Origin: Callaeas wilsoni
Lineage: Eukaryota; Chordata; Aves; Passeriformes; Callaeidae
Assembly: GCA_013398955.1 (NCBI GenBank)
Contig: VWPU01012691.1
Location: 466,190 to 530,189, forward strand
Reading direction: 5' to 3'
Length of the DNA stretch: 64,000 bases
How positions within the stretch are numbered: the first letter of the stretch is position 1; every line of letters starts with the position of its first letter. The position numbers were made by a program, and so were the translations under genes. Positions 38,977 through 50,365 of this stretch are shown piece after piece. The notes under the pieces are model-generated. The model was not told the origin of the DNA. It worked only from the letters and a program-made list of their open reading frames with translations, and did no database searches.

Positions 38977-41951
38977 AAGTGAGTGAACATTCTTAGATGT
39001 CAGACCCATTAAGGTTTACCACATATATGTCATCTTTTATCACTTTGTCCTACTTGATCATTCTTGGGATGAGTAGAATAGGAATAACCATGGTGTGTGT
39101 CTTTAACCTCCACTGTCCTTGCTATGATCTAATGTCTAGAGCCTGGATATTGTGGAAGTTGGGCTGTTTACTGCCAGGCCTCATGTCCTATTGCCAGGCT
39201 AAGGATGTTCTATGGGGTTGCAAGCATGTGGAGCAGCTTGTGTGTGCTTTTATGATCTGGGCATGTATTGCCCTTGAATACGACAGAGGTGGCTTAAATC
39301 CTCCTTAGACTTGAGTGCTCAGGTGGGTGCTTTCATCTTCTCTCAGCAGAAGCAGTTTTCAGCCCTGTCTCATTCTGCATGTGGGCAATCCATTTTCACA
39401 TTTCTGTGTCACCATTTCTTCTATAAAATGGGCATAAACTTGTATACCTACTTTGGAATAAACTGTGGAGTGGAGTGTGACAACTCATGGCAGAGCCTGT
39501 GAAGAAGACACTGCTCTCTTGGAGAACACAGTGGTTGGGGTTCTTTTGTTCCCTAGCTTCCTCATGACATCAATCCAATTTTATTTTTTATCCCCACTGC
39601 TGGATGTAAATGCAAAATGCATTTGTAGTGTAGATGTCAGCCACTCCAGGGACTGCTGAGGGTCTAAGCACTATCTGCTGTTGCATTTGATCCCCCTGCC
39701 AAATGCCAACCAGAGTCCCAGAAAACCATCAAACATCAGGTCTGATGACTGGGATTTAGACTTGGTACCAAAACAACCTTGATGCCCTGGAACACAATAC
39801 ACAGCCCCTTTCTAAGAGCTTCTCTGCCCAGCATCACTGTGTGAAATATTCCTTGTTCTCTCTTAAATTGCAAGAATATTGTAGGATCCATCTACAACAG
39901 CAGTCCCTGTTTCCCTCCCTTCTTCCCCCACCCCTTATCAAATCAGACGTCCAAAATCAAGTGCCTGTGCGCTCTGCTGACAAGCACAAGGGGATTAGGG
40001 AGTGACGGGTTTAACAAAACTGGCTCAAGGTTTTGTAAAATGCATCTTGGAGCCTGAGCTCTGAACGAGCCATAAAATTCCTCCCATGAGGTACAAGTGA
40101 GGTTTCTACAAGACTGGATCAGAACTTAATAATGTTTTTTTCTAGGTTATTTTTTTCCTTGCTTTCTAAAAGGTGCCAGAAAACCATCTGACTTTTTAAG
40201 ATGCTGTAAGACTAACAATGACTTAATGTAACCATTGTGTAAAAAATCGCAAATATGTTTTACCACCATCAAAAAGAATTGATTTCTGGGCTGCATGCAA
40301 ACCATTTGGGGCAATTAGCGTGTAATTTAATTTGCATTAATCAGCAGAAGGTCAGCAAGAAATTAACTTTGGGTGTAGATTTTACATACAACAGCATTTG
40401 AGAAGAAGGGAGGAACTGTTTTTACAGGGTGTTAATTTGGAGCTAAGTGCATTCAGCAACATTGGCTGGGCTTGGCCTTGCAGGAGAAAGATGAGTGATG
40501 TGGATTTGGGAGCATTGAAAGCACAAAATGATGTGGCAATTTACCAAGCATTTAATGTTGCAATATATAAAGACTTTAACAGACTTCTTGGCACTTGTAA
40601 AGATCAGAGCACAGGTTTTGCTGAAGCACCGAGCACTGCTAGCACTGCAGGGCCCAGTGTGGCTGAACGTGGACAGGGTCCCACAGGGCTGCATGCACTG
40701 ACCGTGGGTTGTGCCAAATGATTCAAGAACACAGCCAGATATCCCAAAAGCACAGATCTCTCTGCAGGTCTGAACTATTTCCTTATTGGAAAGAATTTAG
40801 ACAAATTACTCATTTTCTTGTGTGCCCCTTCAGGCCTCCAGCCATTCCCTGTGCAGCCGTTTCATTTCACAAAATCTCCTGGGGCTCCATGAACCTGTCA
40901 TGTGAGCAACATGGTATGTGTTGTGAGAAACCCACTGCTGATGACACAGAAATTGTTTTTGACAAACGTTATCTGAGCATCTGGTCATGGGAAATTAGAT
41001 GCTAAGAAGTCTGGTGGTGTTTGGCTATGGTGAGGTTGTACATCAAATGTATATGGCTGATCTTATACCTTTATCTTTGAATGAAAAGCATTTATCACTT
41101 GTGTGGTGTGGAAGGTGTCTGAGAGTGAGTCTCTTGTATTTCCTGTTTTTTACAGAGGGCAATCTCAAGGCTCCTTAGAGCTGCCACTCGTCCATCTGTA
41201 GGTCACACACATCTTTTCTGCAGCAGGGTTAGAAAGAACCAAGGGCAGCACTGCACAGCCCATTTTAAGACAGGATGCCATGGCCATGTCTGCAGCCATT
41301 GCCTAAATATTATTCTGGAAACAGAATTTTTGGACAAAGTAGACATGGAGGCCTCACATTCAGTTATATATGCTCAGCTGAGATGCTGAGGTTGACCCTA
41401 GTTAACCTATGCTTCTTGCCTCTCCAGAGGGAGGTCCATGGTGGGTTGAATTGGGAGTCAAAGGGAACTATGCTTTTGGGCTTCTTTGTTAAGTTCCCAA
41501 ACTTGAATGGCATTAATCAGACCAAAGCATGTCTGAAGGAACTGACTATACAAAGAGTTTTGGCATGCAAAGCGCACCAAAGCGCACATTTGAACTCAGA
41601 ATTAGGATCCAGTTTGACCACAAACTGGGATCATAACTTTATGAGAGAACTTAATTTTTCTTGAGGTTTTCTCACTCTGTGGCTTAGGATACATTTACAT
41701 CATCCACTGAGAGATTCAAGTTACTGTGCACAGTCTACCTGCCATGGCAAAAAGCTATTTGTGAGTGGACAAATTCTTGCCTGTTCCTTGCCTTGTTTCC
41801 AGCCTTGTTTCCATTGCTTCAGTGAGGCTTTGATTTCCATCTCGGCAAGATATCCTTAAATAATATTCCCTAGTTAGCTCACTATTAAAAAAATACATAT
41901 TTAATTTTTTAGTTGCATGACAGACTAATAAAAGCAAATTTGACTTTAAAA
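33729..41951. other. non-coding stretch with a 70-base poly(A) tract
   Basis: No gene is recognised. Open frames of up to 150 codons (minus strand, 35182-35634) resemble no family I know. The stretch holds the poly(A) tract at 38906-38975 and A/T-rich blocks at 34850-35110 and 40260-40400 that look like candidate conserved non-coding sequence. Confidence 0.5.
38906..38975 (+). repeat. uninterrupted poly(A), 70 bases
   Basis: Seventy consecutive A residues directly follow ACAACAAT. This is far longer than any other homopolymer in the window. It could be a simple repeat or the tail of a poly(A)-dependent retroinsertion. Bird CR1 elements end in octamers rather than poly(A), so it is not a CR1 tail. 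The lysine-rich open frame across it is an artefact of the A run. Confidence 0.9.
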
Positions 41952-42865
41952 TGATAGAATTACATAGGTTGGAAAAGCTCATCGAATCCAAGCATTAACC
42001 CAGCACTGCTAAGCCCACCACTAAACCATGTCACCAAATCCCACTTCTATATGTCCTTCAAATCCCTCCAGGGATGGTGACTCTACCACTTCCTTGGGGA
42101 CCCTGTTCCAATGCTTGATAACCGTTTCTGTGAAGAAGTTTTTCCTAATAGCCAATCTAAACCTCTCCTGGTACAACCTGAGGCTGTTTTCTCTTGTCCT
42201 ATTCCTTGTTACCTGGGAGAAGAGCCCAACCCCACATGGCTACACCCTCCTGTCAGGGAGTTGTAGAGTGAGAAAGTCATCCCTGAACTTCCTTTTCTCT
42301 ACAGTAAATACCACCAGTTCCCTCAGCTGCTGTCCACAGGACCTGTGCTCCACACCCTTCCCCAGCTCTGTTGCCTTTCTCTGGACATGCTCCAGCCCCT
42401 CAATGTCTTTATTGTAGTGAGGGGCCCAAAACTGAACACAGAATTCAAGGTGTGGCCTTTCCAGTGCTGAACACAGGATTCAAGGTGTGGNCAGTGCTGA
42501 AAGAGGACAATCACTTCCCTGGTCCTGCTGGCCATGGGCCAGGATGCCCTTGGCCTTCCTGGCCATCTGGGCACATTCCAGCTCCTGTTCAGCCACTGCT
42601 GACCAGCAAACCCAGGTTCCTTTCTGCTGGGCAGCTTTCTGGCCACTCTTCCCCGAGTGTGTGACACCGTGTGGGGTTGTTGTGACCCAAGGGCAGGCCC
42701 CTGCATTTTGCCTTGTCGAATCTCATGCAATTGGCCTCAGCTCGCGGTTCAGCCTGTCCAGGCTCTGCCTTTGTACCCTGCAGCAGATCAGCACTCCCAC
42801 CTGACTTAGTGTCATCTGCCAACTTGCTGAGGGTGCACCCAATCCCCTCAAAAAGATCTTTCCTA
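41952..42865 (-). mobile_element. CR1 LINE, ~910 bp, 5'-truncated, decayed RT C-terminal region
   Basis: Minus-strand CR1 of a different subfamily from the copy at 27592-28490: the near-3' sequence runs AGGTTGGAAAAG, CTAAGCCCACCACTAAACCA, then CCAGGGATGGTGACTC. The minus strand at 42589-42900 still encodes a degraded ORF2 C-terminal piece with the MRFDKAKC block. The assembly has one undetermined base (N) at 42491, beside a local tandem duplication of about 30-35 bases. The element is broken by stops and frameshifts and is not functional. The 5' boundary near 42865 is approximate. Confidence 0.95.
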
Positions 42866-45845
42866 GATACCTTTTTCTTCAAAAATTTGTGTTCTGTCAT
42901 TTTAAGGAATTCCTTAGCCTAGAATCTCAGTTTGTGCAGAATTTTCCTCAAAAGTTTTGAAATACATCCATATTCCATGTGTTTTCACAGGGACTGATTT
43001 ATTTCTTCCTTCCCACAAACCAAGATCTTAACACTGAATTACAGGCCCTACAAAACTCTGTGAGTTTGGGCACTTAGAATCATGAAAAACCACTAGTCAT
43101 TTTTTAACATCTTGCACAAAACTGTCAAGTGTCAGATGACATGAGAAAGGTCAAAGAAAAATGTGTTGTAAATCTAACTGAAGATTTATATCCCAGCTCT
43201 TTCATTTTAATCAATGCTAATAGATTTTTAAAGACAAAAAAGGAAGAAAGGAAGGAAGAGTATCTTTTGAGCAAAAAATGTTGGGTAGAGAGTTTAAAAT
43301 ATTTAAAAAGTGTGACGATTTTATTTTTCAATAATGAAATAAAACTAATAAGTGAAGATAAGAGCTGAGGAAACAAGTCTGCGCTAATTCATTTTTAAAA
43401 TAGTAAAAATTATTTTGTATCTGTTAGTTTTATTTTTATGGCAGCTCTATAGAAGTGATACATTTCCTTCCCTTCAGAGCATTTTTAAATAGAAAATCTG
43501 ACTATTATCAGGTAATGAATCAAGAGTTCTCAACCACTATTTATAACCAAAGATCAATTCATCTGATTTGAATTATTCAAGTTTCAGTTTGTTTCCCTTC
43601 CACATAGGACAATACCATATTACCTACCTTTTCAGGAAACTTGGTGGATGATGAGTTTTTCCCATAAGCCTATATTTCATGTTGGACAGTGTGTAAGGTC
43701 CACTTGTCACATCCCATCCATTGCCAAAGTTCTCTTGGTGGATGCATCCACTCGTCTAGATGCCAGATCCCAGAAATCAGACTCCTTTCTCTTTTTCACT
43801 TGCGTGTGAGTTTCTGCTCAGCATCACTCTCTCTGGTGAGAGCTTGTTTTTAAATATCCACTTTCATCCCTACTTGTTGGATGCATTTCATGGATGTGTG
43901 AAACGAACCTTCTGTGTAGAGCACCATAAGATCATTTTAAAATAGGTTCAATAGAACTGTTAAATGTGGTTCTAGTTCTAATTTTAGCTTAAGAGGATGA
44001 GTAGCCATTAAATTCTCATCTGTAATTATTAACATTTTTCATGTTCATTGATATGTGTTAATACAAACAGCTCATACATTTGTATATATTGTGCGAGTTC
44101 ACTTTCTCTAGATTGTGCTCCCAAGAACACAAGGTCCTTGATATCCCAAATCATTAAAGTCATGATCTTGGCATTACTACAAGTGCAAAATGAAGATATT
44201 CCTGTTTAGACAGAGCAGGTTCTGCTTATGCTTTAAATAGGTTTTAAATTAAAGCAGAAAATAAATGGTTCTGTAACCAGCTGCGTTTGTTCTCTCTCTG
44301 CCTTTTCTCTCTCCTTCTCTCAGATCTGGTGCTCTGTTGCCTCTTCTGTTACTCTTCACTCTTTTGATCAGCTTTCTCCTCCTTCCCTTTAGTTTCAGGC
44401 CAGATGTTCTCACGACATGTAGATCTTTCCAAATGCTTTCTTTCCTTTGTAGAGTAGCCACGTCTGCAACCACAGCCTGGCCAGTTGTAAGTCATTTCGA
44501 GTGATGTATTGTCTTTAAAAAACACACTGAGGTGCATTTCTCTGACAGAATTTGTGAACTGCACAAACTGCGAGTTTTGCCCCCTTCCCTGTCAAGGGTG
44601 GGGGAAGCACTGGAGCACATCTTTTAGGTAAATAGGAAAGGTTGGTTTCTTCTGTCTCCCAGATGCTGAGATGCAGAGTCAACACTGCTGAATGCTCGAG
44701 GGAGGCAGCACACACCTTTTCTTTTTCGCAGAGAAGCAGTGGGTACCAGTCCTGCTATATGCTTTAAATGCAAAACTTTTTATTCCCCTGCTGTCCAAGT
44801 ATTAATGCATTTACGCAACATTTTGTACTCCTGTGTTTCCTGTCTGTGTTATTTAATTTTCATTATGGTCTTTGGATATTCCCAAGTGAAAAACATTAGA
44901 AAAGACCTTTTGCATCACACAGACCAACAGTCTGTAAGTAATTGCCACCCCTATGACACAGACAGAAAATCTAGGCATATAATCTAAAATATCTACCAAA
45001 ACAGACAAAAGGAGATGGGGCAAATTTGAGACTGATTTTGTTGTCAAAATAAAAGAAAGTGATTTGTTCTATCTCTACTGCAAGAGCTTGAAACTAATCT
45101 TCCTTTTCCTGAGCACAAAGATACTGCAAGTGTGTTTAAAACACGCAAGGCACACAGAGGTGGTACCTGTCCTGAAGACCTGTCCACGTCTGCATGAATG
45201 GCTGTAAAGCTGATCAGTATGGTTTCACCATGAAACTGTATTTAGATACTTAGAGGTGAGGAACTGAGTCTCTGTGTCCTGCGTTTCCACGGCCTGGAAC
45301 AGCAAAAGAAACTTCTCCACCTGTGTGTACGTGCATAACACAAATAGCAAATGTCACAGTGTTTCTGCTCTCCTGATAAAAATAGTATCCTAGATGTCTG
45401 ATGGCTGGAGCTGAGGACAACAATTGATCTCCCATCTGCAGCTATGTTAAAGGCTGTATAATCAAAAACCAAAATCTACAGAGGAAGCAGAGACAAAAGT
45501 GTGATGATTTGTTCAAGGTAAAAATGAACAAAAATTTCAATTAGAGCAGAGGTAAAGCCTGATGAGATACAGCCTTTTGAGTTACAGCCAATTCCTTGCT
45601 ATTCACATTCACCAATTAAGTGATCCAGAGTAAAATGATTCTAACAATAATACCTGGGTTTGTGTTCCACTATTTCCAATAATACAAAAGCTGCAGGCAA
45701 TGAGTTACTCATTATTCTAGATTTTAGGAGAAGATACCTAAATGAACTGTCTGCTTTCTGAAAGCATGCTGGAAAGACTCCACTTCTGAAGCTGAGGCCA
45801 ATTTCCTTTCTACTTTAAACTTTGCATACATGAAAGATATTAGAG
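42866..45845. other. non-coding stretch, nothing recognised
   Basis: Between two minus-strand CR1 copies. A/T-rich, with short open frames of no recognisable homology and a small purine-rich run near 43225-43262. Confidence 0.55.
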
Positions 45846-46292
45846 GTCATAGAATCACAGAATGGTTTGGGTTGGAAAGGACCTTAAAAATCATCATCCT
45901 ACTCTGTGCAAGGACACCTCCCACTAGACCAGGTTCTTCAAAGCTACATCCAAGCTGGCCTTGAACAATTCAAGGGATGGGACAGCCACAACTTCTCTGG
46001 GGAACTTGCTCCAGTGCCTCACCACCCTCACAGTAAAGAATATGATCCTAATAGCTAATCTAAACCTGCCCTCTCTCAATGTAGAGCCACTCCCTCTTGT
46101 CCCATCACAACATGCCCTTGTTCAAAGTCCCTCTCCAGATTTCTTGTGGGCCCCCTCAGGCACTGGAAGGTGCTGTAAGATATTCCTGGAGCCTTCTCTT
46201 CTCCAGGAGGAAATAACTCCAGATCTCTCAGCCTGTCTTCATAGGAGAGGTGCTCCAGTCCTCCGAGCATCTTCAGGCCCCTCCTCTGGACC
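45846..46292 (-). mobile_element. CR1 LINE, ~450 bp, 5'-truncated 3' part
   Basis: On the minus strand the 3' end is seen as TCATAGAATCACAGAATGG, followed by GGTTGGAAAGGACCTTAAA, CACCTCCCACTAGACCAGG, a long 3' UTR-like portion and a GGAGAGGTGCTCCAG block. CR1 similarity stops abruptly after CCTCTGGACC at 46292, where GC-rich sequence of unknown origin begins. Open frames on the + strand are antisense and not genes. Confidence 0.95.
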
Positions 46293-46520
46293 AGCGTGTT
46301 TCAGACCTGGCAGTCTTGCCCAGGTGCAACTGGATTGCTGCAGACATCCTGCAGGCAGGTTGCAGCTGCCTGGACGTGCCAGGCAGGCTCAAGGTGTCTG
46401 AGCTGCACTTGCACAGCAGCCACGGGGTGCCCAGGGCCGTGGCAGTGCTGTGGAGCACAGACGGACACACGCTGGTGATGCTGAAACAGGAACACGGGAA
46501 TTCTCACCTTTGCTTTAGGC
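46293..46520. other. GC-rich block of unknown origin next to CR1
   Basis: About 230 bases, clearly richer in G and C than the surroundings and built of CAGG, CTGC and TGCAG words. It includes a perfect 8-bp hairpin, CTGCCTGG / CCAGGCAG, at 46366-46386. The block starts exactly where CR1 similarity ends. It keeps several overlapping frames open on both strands, but none is a protein I recognise. It could be another repeat, an old exon-like segment or flanking DNA. Confidence 0.4.
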
Positions 46521-49500
46521 ACTTAGGTGGGACTCGTCTTGCCTAATATATGCATTTAAAAGTTAGGGATCTAATCCCTTTGTAGTCAATGGAGAAAAGT
46601 GGTAATGCTCTTTAGTATAACTAATCTCCCCTCAGTGACAATAGAGAAACCCAAGATGACTAGCTTAGACTAATTGCTCAGTTTCAAAGGTGGGATTTAA
46701 CCACCTAAAACAGTAAAATGCTATCAGATTAAAGTGTAGCTTTTCACAGCTATACAAAACAAATGTGATTTGAGCCTAAATAACTGCACAGAACAGAGAT
46801 AACCGACTTAAGACTGCAAGTGCCTCTTGTGAGGAGAAGATGTACTTTAAATGTTTGTGCAACCCACAATAATGCACTGATTTATGCATCTTGCAGTGTT
46901 CTGTATTATGGTCACACTGCTCTGGAGTTTATTGGATTTTTTCACTTTAAAGATGGAGATGTGAGCAAGAGGTTAATTGGTTTGCATGAGATCTGACACA
47001 GGGACACTTGGTAAAAAGGGGACATGAATCAAAGCTTTCTATTCCTGTCATGATAGCACTCATGATTTTTGGTCCATTGTCCTGGACACTTGTCCACCAT
47101 TTCTTTGTCATGAAATGTAGTCCATCGCTTGGCTGGTATAAACACTATATTTTTGGCTTCTGAATATTTTTAAAATACTGTAAGCAAATGGAATGGTCAA
47201 GGAGTAATTTGAACTAGAAGTAGAGAGCAGAAGGCACATTTTTAATTGGTATAAATTAGTTGTTGTTACTGGTTTGCCTCTGAAGTTTGATCATTTTGCC
47301 CGTGTAAATGATCATTATTCCTGTGGCCTTTCAAGGATTTGCAGAATCACATAATTAGTTTAGCAAACTCATAGGCCATACGTGGAAGGCATGGGTTTCC
47401 ATTAAATACAGGGCAATGAAATTATTAAATTTCCACTGTATGTAATTTGTGCAGAGCATTCTGCAATATATGCATATCAGTTATGAATCTACAATCAATT
47501 TTCATATTAAATGTTGAATTTAAACTCCACAGCTGGACTTTCATCCTGAAAGAAGCCAGATAGCCCTGTGCATCTGGTTTAATCTTCCCTTCAGCCATAT
47601 TATTTTAAAGGCACTCCTGCTTAGTACATCTTACAATTGAAAAATAATACTCATATTCCCTCTCATCCTCAGCAGCTGTGATCCCCCTGCAGATGTTGTT
47701 CTGTCAGACGTTTCAGTACGTGTGATAGAAAGTGTAGGGTTCTTTTTGTCTGTCTGTGTTACTGCTTTGTAGATTTTATTTTCTTTTTTTTTCTTTTTCT
47801 TTTTATTCCTTTGGCTGTAGATGAGTCCCTCCATAATACTTCACTTTATCTCCTATTGCTGCTGCTTCTCCTTCTTTCTAAGTGCAGAAATGATCAAGAA
47901 CTTGCAACTGCGTGGAGCCGCCCAACAGAAGCCCATTGATTCCCCACCAAAGGGCTCTGTGTGAACCATTCTGCTCCAGCCTGAAAAGAAAGCTTTGTTC
48001 CCTCAGCTGGTAGTGTCTTAAGATGCTGATCCTTGCCATATTTTTTGAAAACTGTAGCAGTTTATCAGACTGTCTGACACTTCCCGTTCAGCTGTGTACT
48101 CTGTAGCATACCCTGGTATTCGCTGCTGCTCGTACATCAGCCTCACCAGCCTGAGACTGCTCTGGAGCAGCCCGGGCACCACAGTGAGGTGTGCTGGGCA
48201 CAAGTCATTTGGAGGTGAACGGTAAAGGAGCTGAAATCTGGAGTGCTGGTGGCCATGCCTGAAATGGTAGTAATGGATTTAGTATTTGGGGCAGGAGGTA
48301 TGGGATTTGTCATGTTGGTTGAGTATTTTCCTGGCCGCCTTCCATGACTGTTCAGATATTTTTAGCATGAAGTACAAGCTATGTTGTCTCAGTTGACCTT
48401 GGAGCATGACATTTTAACATGGAATTGGTTTGACTTGCTAATCATTAAAATGATTTATTATTTTTTATTGCAAGAGCAACTAGAATCCCAGTCATGTTCT
48501 GCAGATGAAAAGGGAAACAAATTGAAACCTGTCTTCCCTTAACTTGCAGTCCTTCATGATACCCATGTTTCCTAAGCTGCCGTCTTTCTCTCTACACCAC
48601 TAAAAGCAGATTATGTCCAGGTTTGTTTTTTAATTTGTCTTTTAGTCATTTGACAAATATTATATCAAAGTGACTGAAACTAATCCCAAGGTTTCACAGT
48701 GCTCAATGAGAAGTGTAGAACAAAAAGATTGTTTCTGTTGCAAACAATTTATGACCTTAATAGAAGTTTACAGCTGCCATCAGAAAGGCAAGATCTTGCT
48801 ACCAGTGTATTTATCCTGGTGATTGCTCTCTCTTTGCCTTCATTCCCAGACTCAAGTTTAAAGATCAAGCCCCTGAATATCAACTTCTTTTAAGGAATTA
48901 GCAGCAGTAGCACTGCATCAGGATATCATAGCAGTGTATTTTAAGGCAGTAGTATATAAAAGGAAAAGAGCTTCGGACCAGCCACAGACATAGCCAACGG
49001 TCCATGAAAGTTGAAGTCAAATTTTGAAGTCCAGATCAATTTTTAGCCTGACTGGACTTTTTGACAAGTTGTCAATTTTGGACAATACTTTGTTTATTGA
49101 GTTTTGCACCTCCTTAAGTTAACATGACCTGAGAGGAAATTACAGTCATTTTTAAGATGCATTTTACTGCCACAGTGGTGCAGAAAAGCTTTTGACTGAA
49201 AAGAGCATCAAGGACTTGTTGACTTTTTCAGTCTATTAAATAAGCACCTGCTCAAGCATCTGATGTACATTTTAAAAAAAAATAAAATAATACAAAAAAA
49301 AGGCAACCATCCTTCTGACTCAAAAGTAGCTGCACAGTTTAAAGATTTACCCAGCAGAAGCTGAAACCAAGATGTGAAAATAAACCTCTCTTTGACTACC
49401 TTGGCAACTGGGAAGATCACAACCTGCTCCTACAAATCACATGGCGGATCTCCCAAACAGGGCCAAAGAGGCTGTTTCCCTGAAATCCGTGTCACACTAT

Positions 49501-49530
49501 AGTTCCTTTCATACATAGGAAGTGAGTAAA
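46521..49530. other. non-coding upstream flank, nothing recognised
   Basis: No gene or mobile element is recognised. Positions 47230-47560 are A/T-rich with repeated TGATCA and TTAAAT-type words and could be a conserved regulatory block. A pyrimidine tract lies at 47765-47810. Confidence 0.5.
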
Positions 49531-50050
49531 TCATTGAATAATGCAACATCCTTCCCCGTCTGCGAGAGCTGTGCCAAAGCCAAGCGTAAGGGTCTGGGTT
49601 AAAGCAAACTCAGTTACTTGGTAACCGAGTTGTGCTTCGGAGGGGTTAAAATTGGAGGGATTTTGGACTTGTGTTTTGGGGGGGGTTAAAACTGCCAAGA
49701 AAACCTGAAAACTTGAGGAAGATCCCCAGGTGCCTGCATTAATACTCCCCAGTCCCTCTGATGTGAGCTGGCAGGTCCCATAAAGCCACTCAGCCTTGAA
49801 CAGGGAAGGGAAGGAGGGAGAGAGCAAAAGCTCCAGCTGCGACTCCAGAGCCCCAGAAAGAGCCTCTAACCCAATTCCCTTAAAGTGCACAAGCCTCACG
49901 AGCCACAGCATCTCTTTGCCACTGTATTCAGAGTTCGCAGGGCAAACAAAAGATCCATACCAAGCATGCATCCTTCCAGAGGGGGAAAGCTTTTCCTCGT
50001 TTGCCCAATGATTTCCCCCCTTTTTCTTTCAGTTTTATACACAGAGACAT

Positions 50051-50078
50051 GTATGTGTGTGTATATATATATATATAC
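50051..50078. repeat. (TG)n(TA)n dinucleotide repeat
   Basis: A short TG run passes directly into about eight TA units, roughly 290 bases upstream of the CELF2 start codon. It is probably a simple repeat. The TA run should not be read as a TATA box without transcript data. Confidence 0.85.
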
Positions 50079-50302
50079 ATTTTTATTTTTGTTTTAATGA
50101 GGAAGGGGGGGAACGTTGCTAATTTTTTTTTTTTTGGCTGGTAATTAAGAGAGCTAACACCAGCTAGGCTAGAGTGAACGCAAACAAGACCCCTATAGGC
50201 AGCACAGTGCATTAATGTAAAATATGCCCAGACAACATAACTTGTCAGAGAGGATTATTTCTGCTTAGTGAATCTGCAGGGGCCCCTTTGCTCCACCACT
50301 CA

Positions 50303-50365
50303 GCGTCTGACTAGAGAGAGAAAGAGAGAAAGAGTAGCCATTAGTGAGTAGCTACTGTGGCATTG
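50303..50365 (+). promoter_or_regulatory. CELF2: probable CELF2 5' leader segment upstream of the ATG
   Basis: This segment precedes the first in-frame ATG. It contains a GA tract (50313-50334) and the perfect palindrome AGTAGCTACT (50347-50356). A TGA stop at 50345-50347 is in frame with the CELF2 reading frame and closes it upstream, so 50366 is the first usable ATG in this exon. Where the exon begins is not certain. Pyrimidine-rich AG sites at 50031-50032 and 50301-50302 could be splice acceptors, or the transcript could start within this region. Confidence 0.55.

Noticed and set aside
38811..38996. 61-codon frame with a long lysine run
   Set aside because: It is simply translation of the 70-base poly(A) tract.
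42028..42922. Overlapping frames up to 135 codons on both strands
   Set aside because: All fall within or just past the CR1 copy at 41952-42865. The minus-strand similarity is a decayed CR1 RT remnant, not a host gene.
45961..46401. 146-codon + strand frame
   Set aside because: Antisense to the CR1 copy at 45846-46292 and running into the adjoining GC-rich block. No protein is recognised.
50062..50078. (TA)n run as a TATA box for CELF2
   Set aside because: It is part of a (TG)n(TA)n microsatellite almost 300 bases from the ATG, and nothing else supports initiation there.
50357..50365. GTG at 50357 as the CELF2 start
   Set aside because: A normal ATG follows three codons later at 50366 and matches the known MFERTSELAFVE-type N-terminus. 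Non-ATG initiation is unnecessary.
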